Assembly (NCBI GenBank): GCA_028282785.1
Contig: JANQHE010000025.1
Location: forward strand, 1 to 54,484
Length of the DNA: 54,484 nucleotides
Direction: 5' to 3'
Source: Bacteroidales bacterium
Lineage (GTDB): Bacteria; Bacteroidota; Bacteroidia; Bacteroidales; UBA12077
Shown here: one piece after another, positions 26,458-34,632 of the stretch
Layout of the letters: each line of letters opens with the position of its first letter
How positions within the stretch are numbered: position 1 is the first letter of the stretch
Notes under the pieces: generated by a model
Databases searched by the model: none
The model's input: only the letters and a program-made list of their open reading frames with translations
What the model was told of the DNA's origin: nothing
Position numbers and translations under genes: made by a program

Positions 26458-27618
26458 ATGAAATCATTAAGAAGATATTTAGATAAAATAAAACCTCACT
26501 TTGAAAAAGGAGGAAAATTTGAAAAACTGCATTCTACATTTGATGCTTTCGAGACCTTTATGTTTACACCCGATGCAGTAACATCAAAAGGTTCTCATAT
26601 TCGCGATTCTGTAGATATGAAAAGAACAATGGCAATTGTTGTTTTTGCTTTAGTTCCAAGTGTTCTTTTTGGTATGTGGAATATTGGATTCCATCATTTT
26701 AAAGCCACCGGGCAAGAAGGTACTTTACTTGAAATGTTCTGGTTAGGTTTTCTTAGAATACTTCCAATTATAGTAGTTTCATATGGTGTTGGTTTAGGAA
26801 TTGAATTTGCTTTTGCTCAATATCGCGGACATGAGGTTAATGAAGGTTTCCTTGTGTCAGGAATGCTGATTCCATTAGTCCTTCCTGTTGATGTTCCTCT
26901 ATGGATGGTAGCTTTAGCTACAGCTTTCGCAGTAATTATTGGCAAAGAAGTTTTTGGCGGTACCGGGATGAATATTTTAAATCCAGCTTTAACAGCAAGA
27001 GCTTTCTTATTTTTTGCGTATCCATCTTACATGTCAGGAAATGAAGTTTGGACACATGGTATGATCAAAGGTGAAGGAATAGCCGATACTTTTTCCGGAG
27101 CTACTCCTTTGGCAGAAGCTGCTGCAGGAAATGTTGATAATCTGCCTGAGGTTTCGGAAATGTTCTTTGGGACAATTTTAGGGTCAATTGGAGAAACCTC
27201 AACTCTGGCCATCTTAATTGGTGCCGTAATTTTATTATTTACAGGTGTTGGTAGTGCCCGCATTATGATCTCCACTTTTATTGGAGGTTTAGTAATGGGG
27301 TTGTTGTTAAACGCATTTGCTGTTAATCCATTTATGGAAGTTCCGGCATGGCAACATTTGCTTTTAGGAGGATTTGCTTTTGGAGCTGTATTTATGGCAA
27401 CGGATCCGGTTTCGGCTTCACAAACTCCCAAAGGTAAAATCATTTATGGATTCTTAATTGGATTCCTGGCAATTCTAATTCGGGTAGTTAATCCAGCATA
27501 TCCTGAAGGTGTAATGTTAGCAATACTTTTAATGAACGTATTTGCTCCGCTTATCGATCACTATGTAATTGAAAACAACATCAAAAAACGTTTAAAACGA
27601 GCTAAAGTAAAAGCATAA
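26458..27618 (+). CDS. nqrB: Na+-translocating NADH:quinone reductase subunit B
   Basis: 386 residues, polytopic inner-membrane protein. The covalent FMN site is Thr216 in DTFSGATPLAEAAAG. NPALTARAFLFFAYP and FMATDPVSASQTPKGKIIYG are conserved family blocks. NqrB carries FMN and riboflavin and forms part of the Na+ path. It depends on ApbE, encoded 4 kb downstream, for flavin attachment. It is separated by only 11 bp from nqrC. Confidence 0.97.
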   Translation: MKSLRRYLDKIKPHFEKGGKFEKLHSTFDAFETFMFTPDAVTSKGSHIRDSVDMKRTMAIVVFALVPSVLFGMWNIGFHHFKATGQEGTLLEMFWLGFLRILPIIVVSYGVGLGIEFAFAQYRGHEVNEGFLVSGMLIPLVLPVDVPLWMVALATAFAVIIGKEVFGGTGMNILNPALTARAFLFFAYPSYMSGNEVWTHGMIKGEGIADTFSGATPLAEAAAGNVDNLPEVSEMFFGTILGSIGETSTLAILIGAVILLFTGVGSARIMISTFIGGLVMGLLLNAFAVNPFMEVPAWQHLLLGGFAFGAVFMATDPVSASQTPKGKIIYGFLIGFLAILIRVVNPAYPEGVMLAILLMNVFAPLIDHYVIENNIKKRLKRAKVKA

Positions 27619-27629
27619 AAACATAGATT

Positions 27630-28340
27630 ATGAGATCATACAGTAATACATATATTTTCTTGTTCTCGGTTATTATGGTAGTAGTTGTAGCGGCAATTTT
27701 ATCTGTTGCTGCAATGACTTTACAACCTATGCAAAAAAAGAATATCGAAATAAACAAGAAACAAAATATTCTTACCTCAATCAACATTGAAAGTACTGCG
27801 GATAATGCAGAAGATTTATATAGTAAATATATTCTGGAAAACTACGCGGTAAATTCTAAAGGTGAGATCAAAGAAGGTGTCGATGCATTTAAGATCGATA
27901 TGAAAAAGGAATTAGCTAAACCATTAGAAGAAAGAAGCCTTCCTGTATTTGTAAGTTCTTTAGAAGATACAAAACAATACATTATACCCGTTTACGGTAA
28001 AGGTCTTTGGGGACCGATCTGGGGCTATGTTTCATTAGAAGATGATCTTTCAACCATATTTGGGGCAAACTTTGCGCATAAAGGAGAAACCCCCGGATTA
28101 GGTGCAGAAATTGAAACTTCCGAATTTCAAAAACAGTTTTTTGGAAAACAAATCTTTGATGATCTGGGCAAATTTGTTTCAATACGCATTCTAAAAGGTG
28201 GAACCGCTAATCCGAATTCAAAATACGAGGTGGATGGGGTTTCTGGTGGTACAATCACCAGCAATGGTGTTGATGATATGCTTAAAGACTGCTTAAGTAG
28301 TTATGAACCTTATTTTAAAACATTAAAAAATAACATATAA
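27630..28340 (+). CDS. nqrC: Na+-translocating NADH:quinone reductase subunit C
   Basis: 236 residues. A single N-terminal membrane anchor (about 8-30) is followed by a periplasmic FMN-binding domain. The flavinylation motif is SGGTITS, with Thr208 as the expected attachment residue. GLWGPIWGYVSL and GETPGLGAEI are typical. It passes electrons between NqrF/NqrD-E and NqrB. The stop overlaps the nqrD start by one base. Confidence 0.96.
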   Translation: MRSYSNTYIFLFSVIMVVVVAAILSVAAMTLQPMQKKNIEINKKQNILTSINIESTADNAEDLYSKYILENYAVNSKGEIKEGVDAFKIDMKKELAKPLEERSLPVFVSSLEDTKQYIIPVYGKGLWGPIWGYVSLEDDLSTIFGANFAHKGETPGLGAEIETSEFQKQFFGKQIFDDLGKFVSIRILKGGTANPNSKYEVDGVSGGTITSNGVDDMLKDCLSSYEPYFKTLKNNI

Positions 28341-28987
28341 TGAGCGAAGAAAAAGAACCTCTCTTTTCGGGCAAGAATATCAAATTATTAACAGAACCTC
28401 TAAACGATAGTAATCCAATTACTGTTCAGGTTCTGGGAATTTGTTCGGCTTTAGCTATCACTGTTAAAGTGAAACCGGCATTTGTTATGGCAGTATCAGT
28501 GGTATTTGTTATGGCAGTATCTAATGTAGTCATATCATTATTACGAAAAACGGTTCCCCCAAGAATCAGGATTATTGTTCAATTGGTGGTAATTGCAGCA
28601 ATGGTAATCTTAGTCGATCAGTTTTTAAAAGCCTTCCTATTCGATATTAGTAAGCAGTTATCTGTTTTTGTAGGACTGATCATTACGAATTGTATTATCA
28701 TGGGACGTTTGGAAGCATTTGCTTTAAGTAACAAACCTTGGCCGGCATTTCTTGATGGGCTTGGCAATGCAGCCGGGTACGGTGTAATTCTTATTATCGT
28801 TGCATTTTTTAGAGAATTCCTTGGTTCAGGAACAATTTGGGGATATCAGGTAATTCCTGAAGGATTTTACAACTTTGGTTATGAAAATAATGGATTTATG
28901 ATACTTCCTCCGATGGCATTAATTGTTGTTGGCATAATTATTTGGGTACAACGTGCTAAGAATAAAAAATTAGTTGAATCAAACTAA
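28340..28987 (+). CDS. nqrD: Na+-translocating NADH:quinone reductase subunit D
   Basis: 215 residues with six hydrophobic segments. LGICSALAITVKVKPAFVMAVSVVFV carries the conserved half-helix cysteine, and IITNCIIMGRLEAFAL the second one. In NQR these cysteines of NqrD and NqrE hold an iron or iron-sulfur centre across the membrane. The start overlaps nqrC by one base, and nqrE follows after 24 bp. Confidence 0.96.
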   Translation: MSEEKEPLFSGKNIKLLTEPLNDSNPITVQVLGICSALAITVKVKPAFVMAVSVVFVMAVSNVVISLLRKTVPPRIRIIVQLVVIAAMVILVDQFLKAFLFDISKQLSVFVGLIITNCIIMGRLEAFALSNKPWPAFLDGLGNAAGYGVILIIVAFFREFLGSGTIWGYQVIPEGFYNFGYENNGFMILPPMALIVVGIIIWVQRAKNKKLVESN

Positions 28988-29011
28988 TTCTTAATCTTAA
29001 AAACTAGAAAA

Positions 29012-29629
29012 ATGGAAAACTTAGTAAATATATTTGTCAAGTCAGTTTTTATTGATAATATGATATTTGCATATTTTTTAGGAATGTGTTCTTATCTTGC
29101 TGTGTCTAAAACGGTAAAAACTTCAACTGGTTTAGGAATTGCCGTTATTTTTGTATTAGGAATTACTGTTCCTGTAGATTATTTAATTCATAATTTCTTG
29201 CTTAAAGAAGGGGCTTTAGTTTGGTTAAGTCCAAAGTTTGCCGATGTTGATTTAAGCTTTTTAAGCTTTATAATATTTATTGCGGTTATTGCATCAATGG
29301 TACAATTGGTAGAAATGATTATCGAGAAATTCTCTCCGGCATTGTATAACTCACTGGGTATATTCTTACCACTTATTGCCGTAAACTGTGCAATTTTAGG
29401 AGGTTCGTTATTTATGCAAGAACGCGAATACAATAATATTGCAGAAGCAACTGCTTTCGGACTCGGTTCAGGTTTGGGTTGGTTCCTTGCAATTGTAGGT
29501 ATTGCTGCAATTAGAGAAAAAATCAGATATTCAAATATTCCGGATCCTTTAAAAGGTCTTGGTATAACATTTATCATTACCGGTTTAATGGGAATGGCCT
29601 TTATGGGATTCATGGGAATTAAATTATAA
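29012..29629 (+). CDS. nqrE: Na+-translocating NADH:quinone reductase subunit E
   Basis: 205 residues with six membrane segments, homologous to NqrD but inverted in topology. [30 protein letters not shown] and [20 protein letters not shown] hold the conserved cysteines that bind the membrane metal centre with NqrD. A 4HB gene bordered by heptad repeats is inserted between this gene and nqrF. Confidence 0.96.
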   Translation: MENLVNIFVKSVFIDNMIFAYFLGMCSYLAVSKTVKTSTGLGIAVIFVLGITVPVDYLIHNFLLKEGALVWLSPKFADVDLSFLSFIIFIAVIASMVQLVEMIIEKFSPALYNSLGIFLPLIAVNCAILGGSLFMQEREYNNIAEATAFGLGSGLGWFLAIVGIAAIREKIRYSNIPDPLKGLGITFIITGLMGMAFMGFMGIKL

Positions 29630-29635
29630 TAGATA

Positions 29636-29664
29636 TTAGCACTTAGCCATTAGCTATTAGCATA
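29636..29664 (+). repeat. Left heptad-repeat block before the four-helix-bundle gene
   Basis: Four consecutive 7-bp units of the form TTAGCNN end at the ATG of the four-helix-bundle gene. The period is exactly seven bases. Together with the block at 29985-30039 it borders that gene in inverted orientation. Confidence 0.65.
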
Positions 29665-29955
29665 ATGAGAAATTTTAAAGAGTTAAATATTTGGACGGAT
29701 GGAATTAAACTTGTAAAAGAAGTTTATAAGATTTCAAAGAATCTACCTGAAAAAGAGAAGTTTGGATTAAAAAGCCAAATAAGTAGAGCTGTAGTTTCCA
29801 TTCCATCAAATATTGCAAAAGGATCCGGTAGAAACAGTGATGTTGAATTTAAAAGATATCTCGAAATAGCTATGGGTTCATCATTTGAGTTAGAAACTCA
29901 ACTAGTAATAATTGAAGAGTTAGGGTTTGTTAATGAAGAAGCTCTGGTTCCATAA
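29665..29955 (+). CDS. Four-helix-bundle protein (23S rRNA IVS/S23 family), C-terminally truncated
   Basis: 96 residues. LNIWTDGIKLVKEVYKISK, FGLKSQISRAVVSIPSNIAKGSGR and RYLEIAMGSSFELETQLVI are the conserved helices of the family found inside intervening sequences of bacterial 23S rRNA and related to the Avd protein of diversity-generating retroelements. Members usually have about 115-120 residues. The frame continues after the TAA at 29953 with FELLSIV, a second stop at 29977, then KMLNSLINKLKTNS and a normal end at 30022-30024. That is the expected fourth helix, so the gene is probably decaying or makes a shortened protein. It sits in the middle of nqr, in the same orientation. Confidence 0.8.
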   Translation: MRNFKELNIWTDGIKLVKEVYKISKNLPEKEKFGLKSQISRAVVSIPSNIAKGSGRNSDVEFKRYLEIAMGSSFELETQLVIIEELGFVNEEALVP

Positions 29956-29984
29956 TTTGAATTATTAAGTATAGTATAAAAAAT

Positions 29985-30039
29985 GCTAAATAGCCTAATT
30001 AATAAGCTAAAGACTAATAGCTAAATTCTAAAAGCTTTA
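29985..30039 (+). repeat. Right heptad-repeat block after the four-helix-bundle gene
   Basis: 7-bp units related to AGCTAAA and GACTAAT, the complement of the TTAGCNN units on the left side. The block overlaps the broken C-terminal codons of the four-helix-bundle gene and stops a few bases before nqrF. Confidence 0.6.
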
Positions 30040-30044
30040 AGACA

Positions 30045-31301
30045 ATGATATTATTAACATCAAATTTTACGGTTATTCTGTTAAGTATTGCAATATTCTT
30101 AACAATTATTCTTGCATTAGTTATGGTTCTTTTATATGCAAGAAAAAAGCTTACTCCGCAAGGACTAATGAAGCTTATAATTAATGATGAAAAAGAATTA
30201 GAAGTTAATCCGGGAAATACGCTTCTTACAACTTTATCCAATAGTGAAATTTACTTACCATCAGCATGTGGTGGAGGTGGTACTTGCGCCATGTGTAAAT
30301 GTCAGGTTTTTGAAGGAGGAGGCACAATTTTACCAACCGAGACTGGTTTTTTTACCAGAAAAGAAGCACAAAATTATTGGCGTTTAGGTTGCCAGGTAAA
30401 GGTTCGAAATGATATGAAAATTGGCATTCCTGAAGAAGTAATGGGTATTAAGAAATGGGAATGCGAAGTAATTTCTAATAAAAATGTTGCAACTTTCATC
30501 AAGGAATTTGTGGTAAAATTACCTGAAGGAGAAGAGCTTAACTTTAAATCAGGTGGTTATATCCAGATAGATGTTCCAAAAATCGAAGTTGACTTTAAAG
30601 ATATGGAAGTTGAAGAAGAATTCCGTGATGAATGGGATCAATATAACATGTGGGATTTAAAGATGAAAAATCCGGAACCTACATACAGAGCTTATTCTAT
30701 GGCTAACTATCCAAAAGAAGGAAATATCGTTAAATTAAATATTCGTATTGCTACACCTCCTTGGGACCGATCAAAAGGGGCGTTCCAAAAAGTTAACCCA
30801 GGAATTTGTTCGTCATTTATATTTTCGCTTAAACCAGGTGATAAAATAATGATTTCCGGCCCTTATGGAGAGTTCTTCATAAAAGAAACTGAACGTGAAA
30901 TGATGTATATCGGTGGTGGTGCTGGTATGGCCCCATTGCGTTCGCATATCTTTCATCTGTTCCATACATTAAAAACAGGAAGAAAGGTAACTTATTGGTA
31001 TGGAGCACGATCAAAACGCGAAGTTTTCTACGAGGATGAATTCAGAGCTATTGAAAAGGAATTTCCTAATTTCAAGTTTAACATTGCTTTATCTGAACCT
31101 AAAGAAGAAGATAATTGGACTGGTTTAACCGGATTTATACACCAGGTTGTTTACAATGAATACTTAAGCAAACATGAGGAACCAGAAGAGATCGAATATT
31201 ACTTATGTGGCCCACCTGTTATGAATGATGCTGTCCAGAAAATGATCTTTGATTTAGGAATACCAGACGAAATGTTAGCTTTTGACGATTTCGGAGGTTA
31301 A
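30045..31301 (+). CDS. nqrF: Na+-translocating NADH:quinone reductase subunit F
   Basis: 418 residues. One N-terminal membrane helix (about 8-32) is followed by a ferredoxin-like domain with the 2Fe-2S ligands Cys75, Cys81, Cys84 and Cys116. The FAD-binding block is YRAYSMANYP. The NADH domain has MMYIGGGAGMAPLRSHI and YYLCGPPVMNDAV. NqrF is the entry point for electrons from NADH on the cytoplasmic face. It ends the operon, followed by a hairpin terminator 20 bp downstream. Confidence 0.97.
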   Translation: MILLTSNFTVILLSIAIFLTIILALVMVLLYARKKLTPQGLMKLIINDEKELEVNPGNTLLTTLSNSEIYLPSACGGGGTCAMCKCQVFEGGGTILPTETGFFTRKEAQNYWRLGCQVKVRNDMKIGIPEEVMGIKKWECEVISNKNVATFIKEFVVKLPEGEELNFKSGGYIQIDVPKIEVDFKDMEVEEEFRDEWDQYNMWDLKMKNPEPTYRAYSMANYPKEGNIVKLNIRIATPPWDRSKGAFQKVNPGICSSFIFSLKPGDKIMISGPYGEFFIKETEREMMYIGGGAGMAPLRSHIFHLFHTLKTGRKVTYWYGARSKREVFYEDEFRAIEKEFPNFKFNIALSEPKEEDNWTGLTGFIHQVVYNEYLSKHEEPEEIEYYLCGPPVMNDAVQKMIFDLGIPDEMLAFDDFGG

Positions 31302-31320
31302 ACGAATCAATAAAATATTG

Positions 31321-31350
31321 GCCGGACTATATAGTTTTCCGGCTTTTTTA
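31321..31350 (+). terminator. Rho-independent terminator after nqrF
   Basis: GCCGGA and TCCGGC form a 6-bp G+C stem over an 11-nt loop, followed by TTTTTTA. It separates nqrA-F from apbE. Confidence 0.75.
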
Positions 31351-31371
31351 TGTCAAAAATCTTACAATAAG

Positions 31372-31403
31372 TTGATTTATACTTTAAATTCTTAGTAAAT
31401 TCG
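31372..31403 (+). promoter_or_regulatory. Probable promoter of apbE
   Basis: TTG (31372-31374) is followed after 21 bp by TAAATTCG (31396-31403), one mismatch from TAnnTTTG. It lies 30-60 bp upstream of the apbE start and behind the nqr terminator, so apbE can be transcribed separately. Confidence 0.45.
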
Positions 31404-31434
31404 TATTAATCAATAAAAACTAACTAAACTCACC

Positions 31435-32442
31435 ATGAGATATTTATTATTACTCACCGTTATTACTACTATTTTAACAAGTTGTAATTTAAAACCTTCA
31501 AAGGATTATATTGGATTTGGAGGTTTTACTCAGGGAACCACATATAGTATAACTTATGAAAGTCCTGATAGTATTAATTATAAAAAGGAAATAGATTATT
31601 TATTAGCCAAAATCGATACATCGCTTTCTACTTACAATCCGTATTCTGTTATTTCCAAGATTAACAGAAACGAATCAAATAAAACAGATAAGTATATAAG
31701 GACTGTATTTAGAAAAGCGGATGAAGTATACAATGCCACAAACGGGAATTTTGACATTACAGTAGCTCCTTTAGTTAATGCATGGGGGTTCGGATTTAAG
31801 AAGAAGGAGGAAATGACGAATGCAAAAGTTGACAGTATTCTTAAATTTGTGGGTTTTAACTTAATCCGTATAAAAGATTCTGTTATTATAAAGCAAGATG
31901 GTCGGGTAACAATTGATATGAATGCAATTGCTCAAGGATACTCCGTTGATTTGGTTGCTCAATTTCTTGAAGAACAAGGAGTGGAAAACTACCTTGTTGA
32001 AATAGGAGGAGAAGTAAAAGCAAAAGGTGTTAATCGAAAATATAAAGCGTGGAAAATTGGAATTGATAAACCATTCGATAATAATAATGTTCCGGGAGAA
32101 AATTTACAAGCTATTATAAAACTTTCGAATAAATCATTGGCTACTGCCGGTAACTATCGTAAATTCTATATACGAGATGGTATTAAATATTCTCATACAA
32201 TAAATCCGAAAACAGGTTATTCTGTTAATCATTCACTGCTAAGCGTAACGGTAATAGGAAATGATTGTATAACTTCTGATGCATATGCAACCGCATTTTT
32301 AGTTATGGGATTAGAAAAAGCTTATGATTTGGTAATGAAAACTCCGGACCTGGAAGCTTACTTTGTTTACAGCGATGAAAAAGGAAATTATAAAGTAAAA
32401 ATGACTCCTACAATGCAAGCTTTAATTGAAGATATTAAATAA
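31435..32442 (+). CDS. apbE: FAD:protein FMN transferase ApbE, lipoprotein
   Basis: 335 residues. A lipoprotein signal ends at ILTSC with Cys17. The body is a complete ApbE domain: FGGFTQGTTYSITY, DTSLSTYNP, FDITVAPLVNAWGFG, IDMNAIAQGYSVDLVAQFLE, and the metal/FAD block TINPKTGY. The enzyme attaches FMN covalently to threonine in NqrB and NqrC, whose motifs are present upstream, on the periplasmic side. The neighbourhood makes NQR its likely main client. Confidence 0.95.
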   Translation: MRYLLLLTVITTILTSCNLKPSKDYIGFGGFTQGTTYSITYESPDSINYKKEIDYLLAKIDTSLSTYNPYSVISKINRNESNKTDKYIRTVFRKADEVYNATNGNFDITVAPLVNAWGFGFKKKEEMTNAKVDSILKFVGFNLIRIKDSVIIKQDGRVTIDMNAIAQGYSVDLVAQFLEEQGVENYLVEIGGEVKAKGVNRKYKAWKIGIDKPFDNNNVPGENLQAIIKLSNKSLATAGNYRKFYIRDGIKYSHTINPKTGYSVNHSLLSVTVIGNDCITSDAYATAFLVMGLEKAYDLVMKTPDLEAYFVYSDEKGNYKVKMTPTMQALIEDIK

Positions 32443-32445
32443 ATA

Positions 32446-32493
32446 AAAGAGCAAACTTCCCTATAATCGGAATGATTTGCTCTTTCTTTTTTT
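32446..32493. terminator. Terminator between apbE and dsbD
   Basis: AAAGAGCAAA (32446-32455) pairs perfectly with TTTGCTCTTT (32476-32485), followed by CTTTTTTTAA on the plus strand. It lies between convergent genes and probably serves apbE, perhaps both. Confidence 0.8.
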
Positions 32494-32500
32494 AATCTTT

Positions 32501-34495
32501 TTAGTTTCTTTTATTAAATTCTTCCAATCCTGAATCAAGGAATTTTACAAAATTGTCTATATTTAAGTCATGCCCTTTTGGATTTACCAGGGTTTCTCCA
32601 TCTGTATCAACAAGAACATAATAAGGCTGACTGTTTATATTGTATTTTGAAATTTGGAAATCAGCATATTTTTTACCAATTGTCTTTTTTACTTTACCAT
32701 CAATAGTTGAGGTAACCCATTCATCTTCCGGCAATTTTGTTCTATCATCAACATATAGGGCAATGATTATATAATCATTTTGAAGACGTTTCAATACTTC
32801 GGGGTCCGACCAAACCTTATTTTCCATTTCTTTACAGTTAGAACACGCATGACCTTTAAAGTCTAACAAAACAGGTTTGTTCATTTTCCTGGCACAAGCC
32901 ATACCTTGTTCGTAATCGAAATAACCTTCTAGTCCATGAGGTAAGTGTAAAATATCTGAATATTTTGGTGTTTCGCATAATGAGGTTGGCTCCGATTCTC
33001 CTGGTCCAGGCAGGTTTATTACTTGCGACTTAGACATATCAAATTGTTGTGCAGATTTAGGTGGAATCAAAGCAGAAACAGCATTTAAATCAGCTCCAAA
33101 TAACCCTGGTAATAAGTATAATGCAAAAGTAAACGAAGCAATTGCTAATACCAATCTTGGAACGGAAACATGAGGTAAATCACTATCATGTGAGAATTTA
33201 ATTTTACCCAATAAATAAATTCCCATTAGAATAAATAAAACAATCCATATTGCTAAATAAACATCTCTACTTAAAATTCCCAAGTGATATGTCTGATCAA
33301 TATTTGAAATAAATTTTAAAGAGAAAGCAAGAATAACAAAACCTAAAACAACTTTAACTGCGTTCATCCAACCACCTGATTTTGGAAGATTCTTTAGCAT
33401 TCCCGGGAATATTGCCAATAACGTAAATGGTAATGCAAATGCCAATCCGAATGCAAACATCCCGATTAATGGTTCTAAAACATCACCCGCCGCAGCTTTC
33501 ACCAATAAAGCACCCACGATTGGACCTGTACAGCTAAATGAAACAATAACTAAAGTAAATGCCATAAAGAATGACGCTAAAAAGCCTCCTTTATCAACTT
33601 GCCTGTCTGCTTTATTAGCCAAACCGGAAGGAAGAATTATTTCAAACATTCCGAAAAATGATGCTGCAAATGCTAAGAACAATACAAAAAATATGGTGTT
33701 TGGAATCCAGTGAGTACTTAAACCTGTTGTGAAATCTGCTCCAGCACTGGTTAGTGATACAATTAGTCCAACGCTTGTATATAGTAATACAATTGATATT
33801 CCAAATATTAAAGCCTTAACGATAGAATTAAACTTTGAAGTTTGCCCTTGCATAAAAAAGGATACTGTCATAGGAATCATTGGAAAAACACAAGGAGTAA
33901 GTATTGCAGCCAATCCCAAAACAAAAGACAGCAAGAAAAATCCCCAAATTGATTTCGATTCCATATCCGTGCCTGAAGGTAATTCATCCTCAATTTCTAC
34001 TTGCGGCGTTAAATCTTCTGCCGATGTAGTTGCTGGGGTAGTGCCTTTTATGCTTACCTTAAAATCCGGGTTAAAATATACACATTTATCATCCTGGCAA
34101 ACCTGATATTCGATAGATCCGGTTATTGTAAATGATTCTTCTGTTAAAAGCTTTATTTTTTGAACAAAAGTTGCTTTATGACTAAAGTATTTAACTTTCA
34201 TTTTAAATACTTCATCCATTGCTTCTTCTGGATCAGGACTTTCCGACGGCGTTCCTATTAATTCAAATTTATCCGATTCGTCAAAATAAAAAGTGGTACG
34301 AACCGGTCCCCCTTCCTCAAAATACTGAGAATATAAATGCCAGTTCATATCAATATTAGCCTCAAATACAATTTCAGCCATTCCGTCCTCACCTAGTTTA
34401 CTCTTATTTTCCCAGTTTACAGGGTCAACAACTTGAGCAAAAACATTATAGGTAAAAACAATAAAAATGCTTGTTAATAATGTTATTCTTTTCAT
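32501..34495 (-). CDS. dsbD: Thiol:disulfide interchange protein DsbD family
   Basis: 664 residues from the ATG at 34495, where a signal peptide starts. Twelve further in-frame codons upstream are rejected. An N-terminal DsbD_N-like domain (about 20-140, with YQVCQDDKCVYFNPDF) is followed by eight or so membrane segments with the reactive cysteine in LTPCVFPMIPMTVSFF and FSCTGPIVGALLV. The C-terminus is a thioredoxin domain with the redox pair Cys551/Cys554 (CSNC). It passes electrons from cytoplasmic thioredoxin to periplasmic disulfide or cytochrome-maturation proteins. It is monocistronic. Confidence 0.9.
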   Translation of the reverse strand: MKRITLLTSIFIVFTYNVFAQVVDPVNWENKSKLGEDGMAEIVFEANIDMNWHLYSQYFEEGGPVRTTFYFDESDKFELIGTPSESPDPEEAMDEVFKMKVKYFSHKATFVQKIKLLTEESFTITGSIEYQVCQDDKCVYFNPDFKVSIKGTTPATTSAEDLTPQVEIEDELPSGTDMESKSIWGFFLLSFVLGLAAILTPCVFPMIPMTVSFFMQGQTSKFNSIVKALIFGISIVLLYTSVGLIVSLTSAGADFTTGLSTHWIPNTIFFVLFLAFAASFFGMFEIILPSGLANKADRQVDKGGFLASFFMAFTLVIVSFSCTGPIVGALLVKAAAGDVLEPLIGMFAFGLAFALPFTLLAIFPGMLKNLPKSGGWMNAVKVVLGFVILAFSLKFISNIDQTYHLGILSRDVYLAIWIVLFILMGIYLLGKIKFSHDSDLPHVSVPRLVLAIASFTFALYLLPGLFGADLNAVSALIPPKSAQQFDMSKSQVINLPGPGESEPTSLCETPKYSDILHLPHGLEGYFDYEQGMACARKMNKPVLLDFKGHACSNCKEMENKVWSDPEVLKRLQNDYIIIALYVDDRTKLPEDEWVTSTIDGKVKKTIGKKYADFQISKYNINSQPYYVLVDTDGETLVNPKGHDLNIDNFVKFLDSGLEEFNKRN

Positions 34496-34632
34496 ACGTA
34501 TATCAGTTTTTAAGACCTCAAATTTAAACATTAAGTATTAAATAAAAAACAGATATAGAACAATCAATATCTACATAATTAGATATTAACAATCATTAAC
34601 ACGGTATGATTTTAGATTTAACTGTTAGTTAC

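Noticed and set aside
27027-27443. 138-codon open frame opposite nqrB
   Set aside because: It is a shadow of a strongly conserved membrane-protein gene. Its composition follows the reverse complement and no family text is visible.
29188-29613. 141-codon open frame opposite nqrE
   Set aside because: A shadow frame on the antisense strand of nqrE with no start context or recognisable domain.
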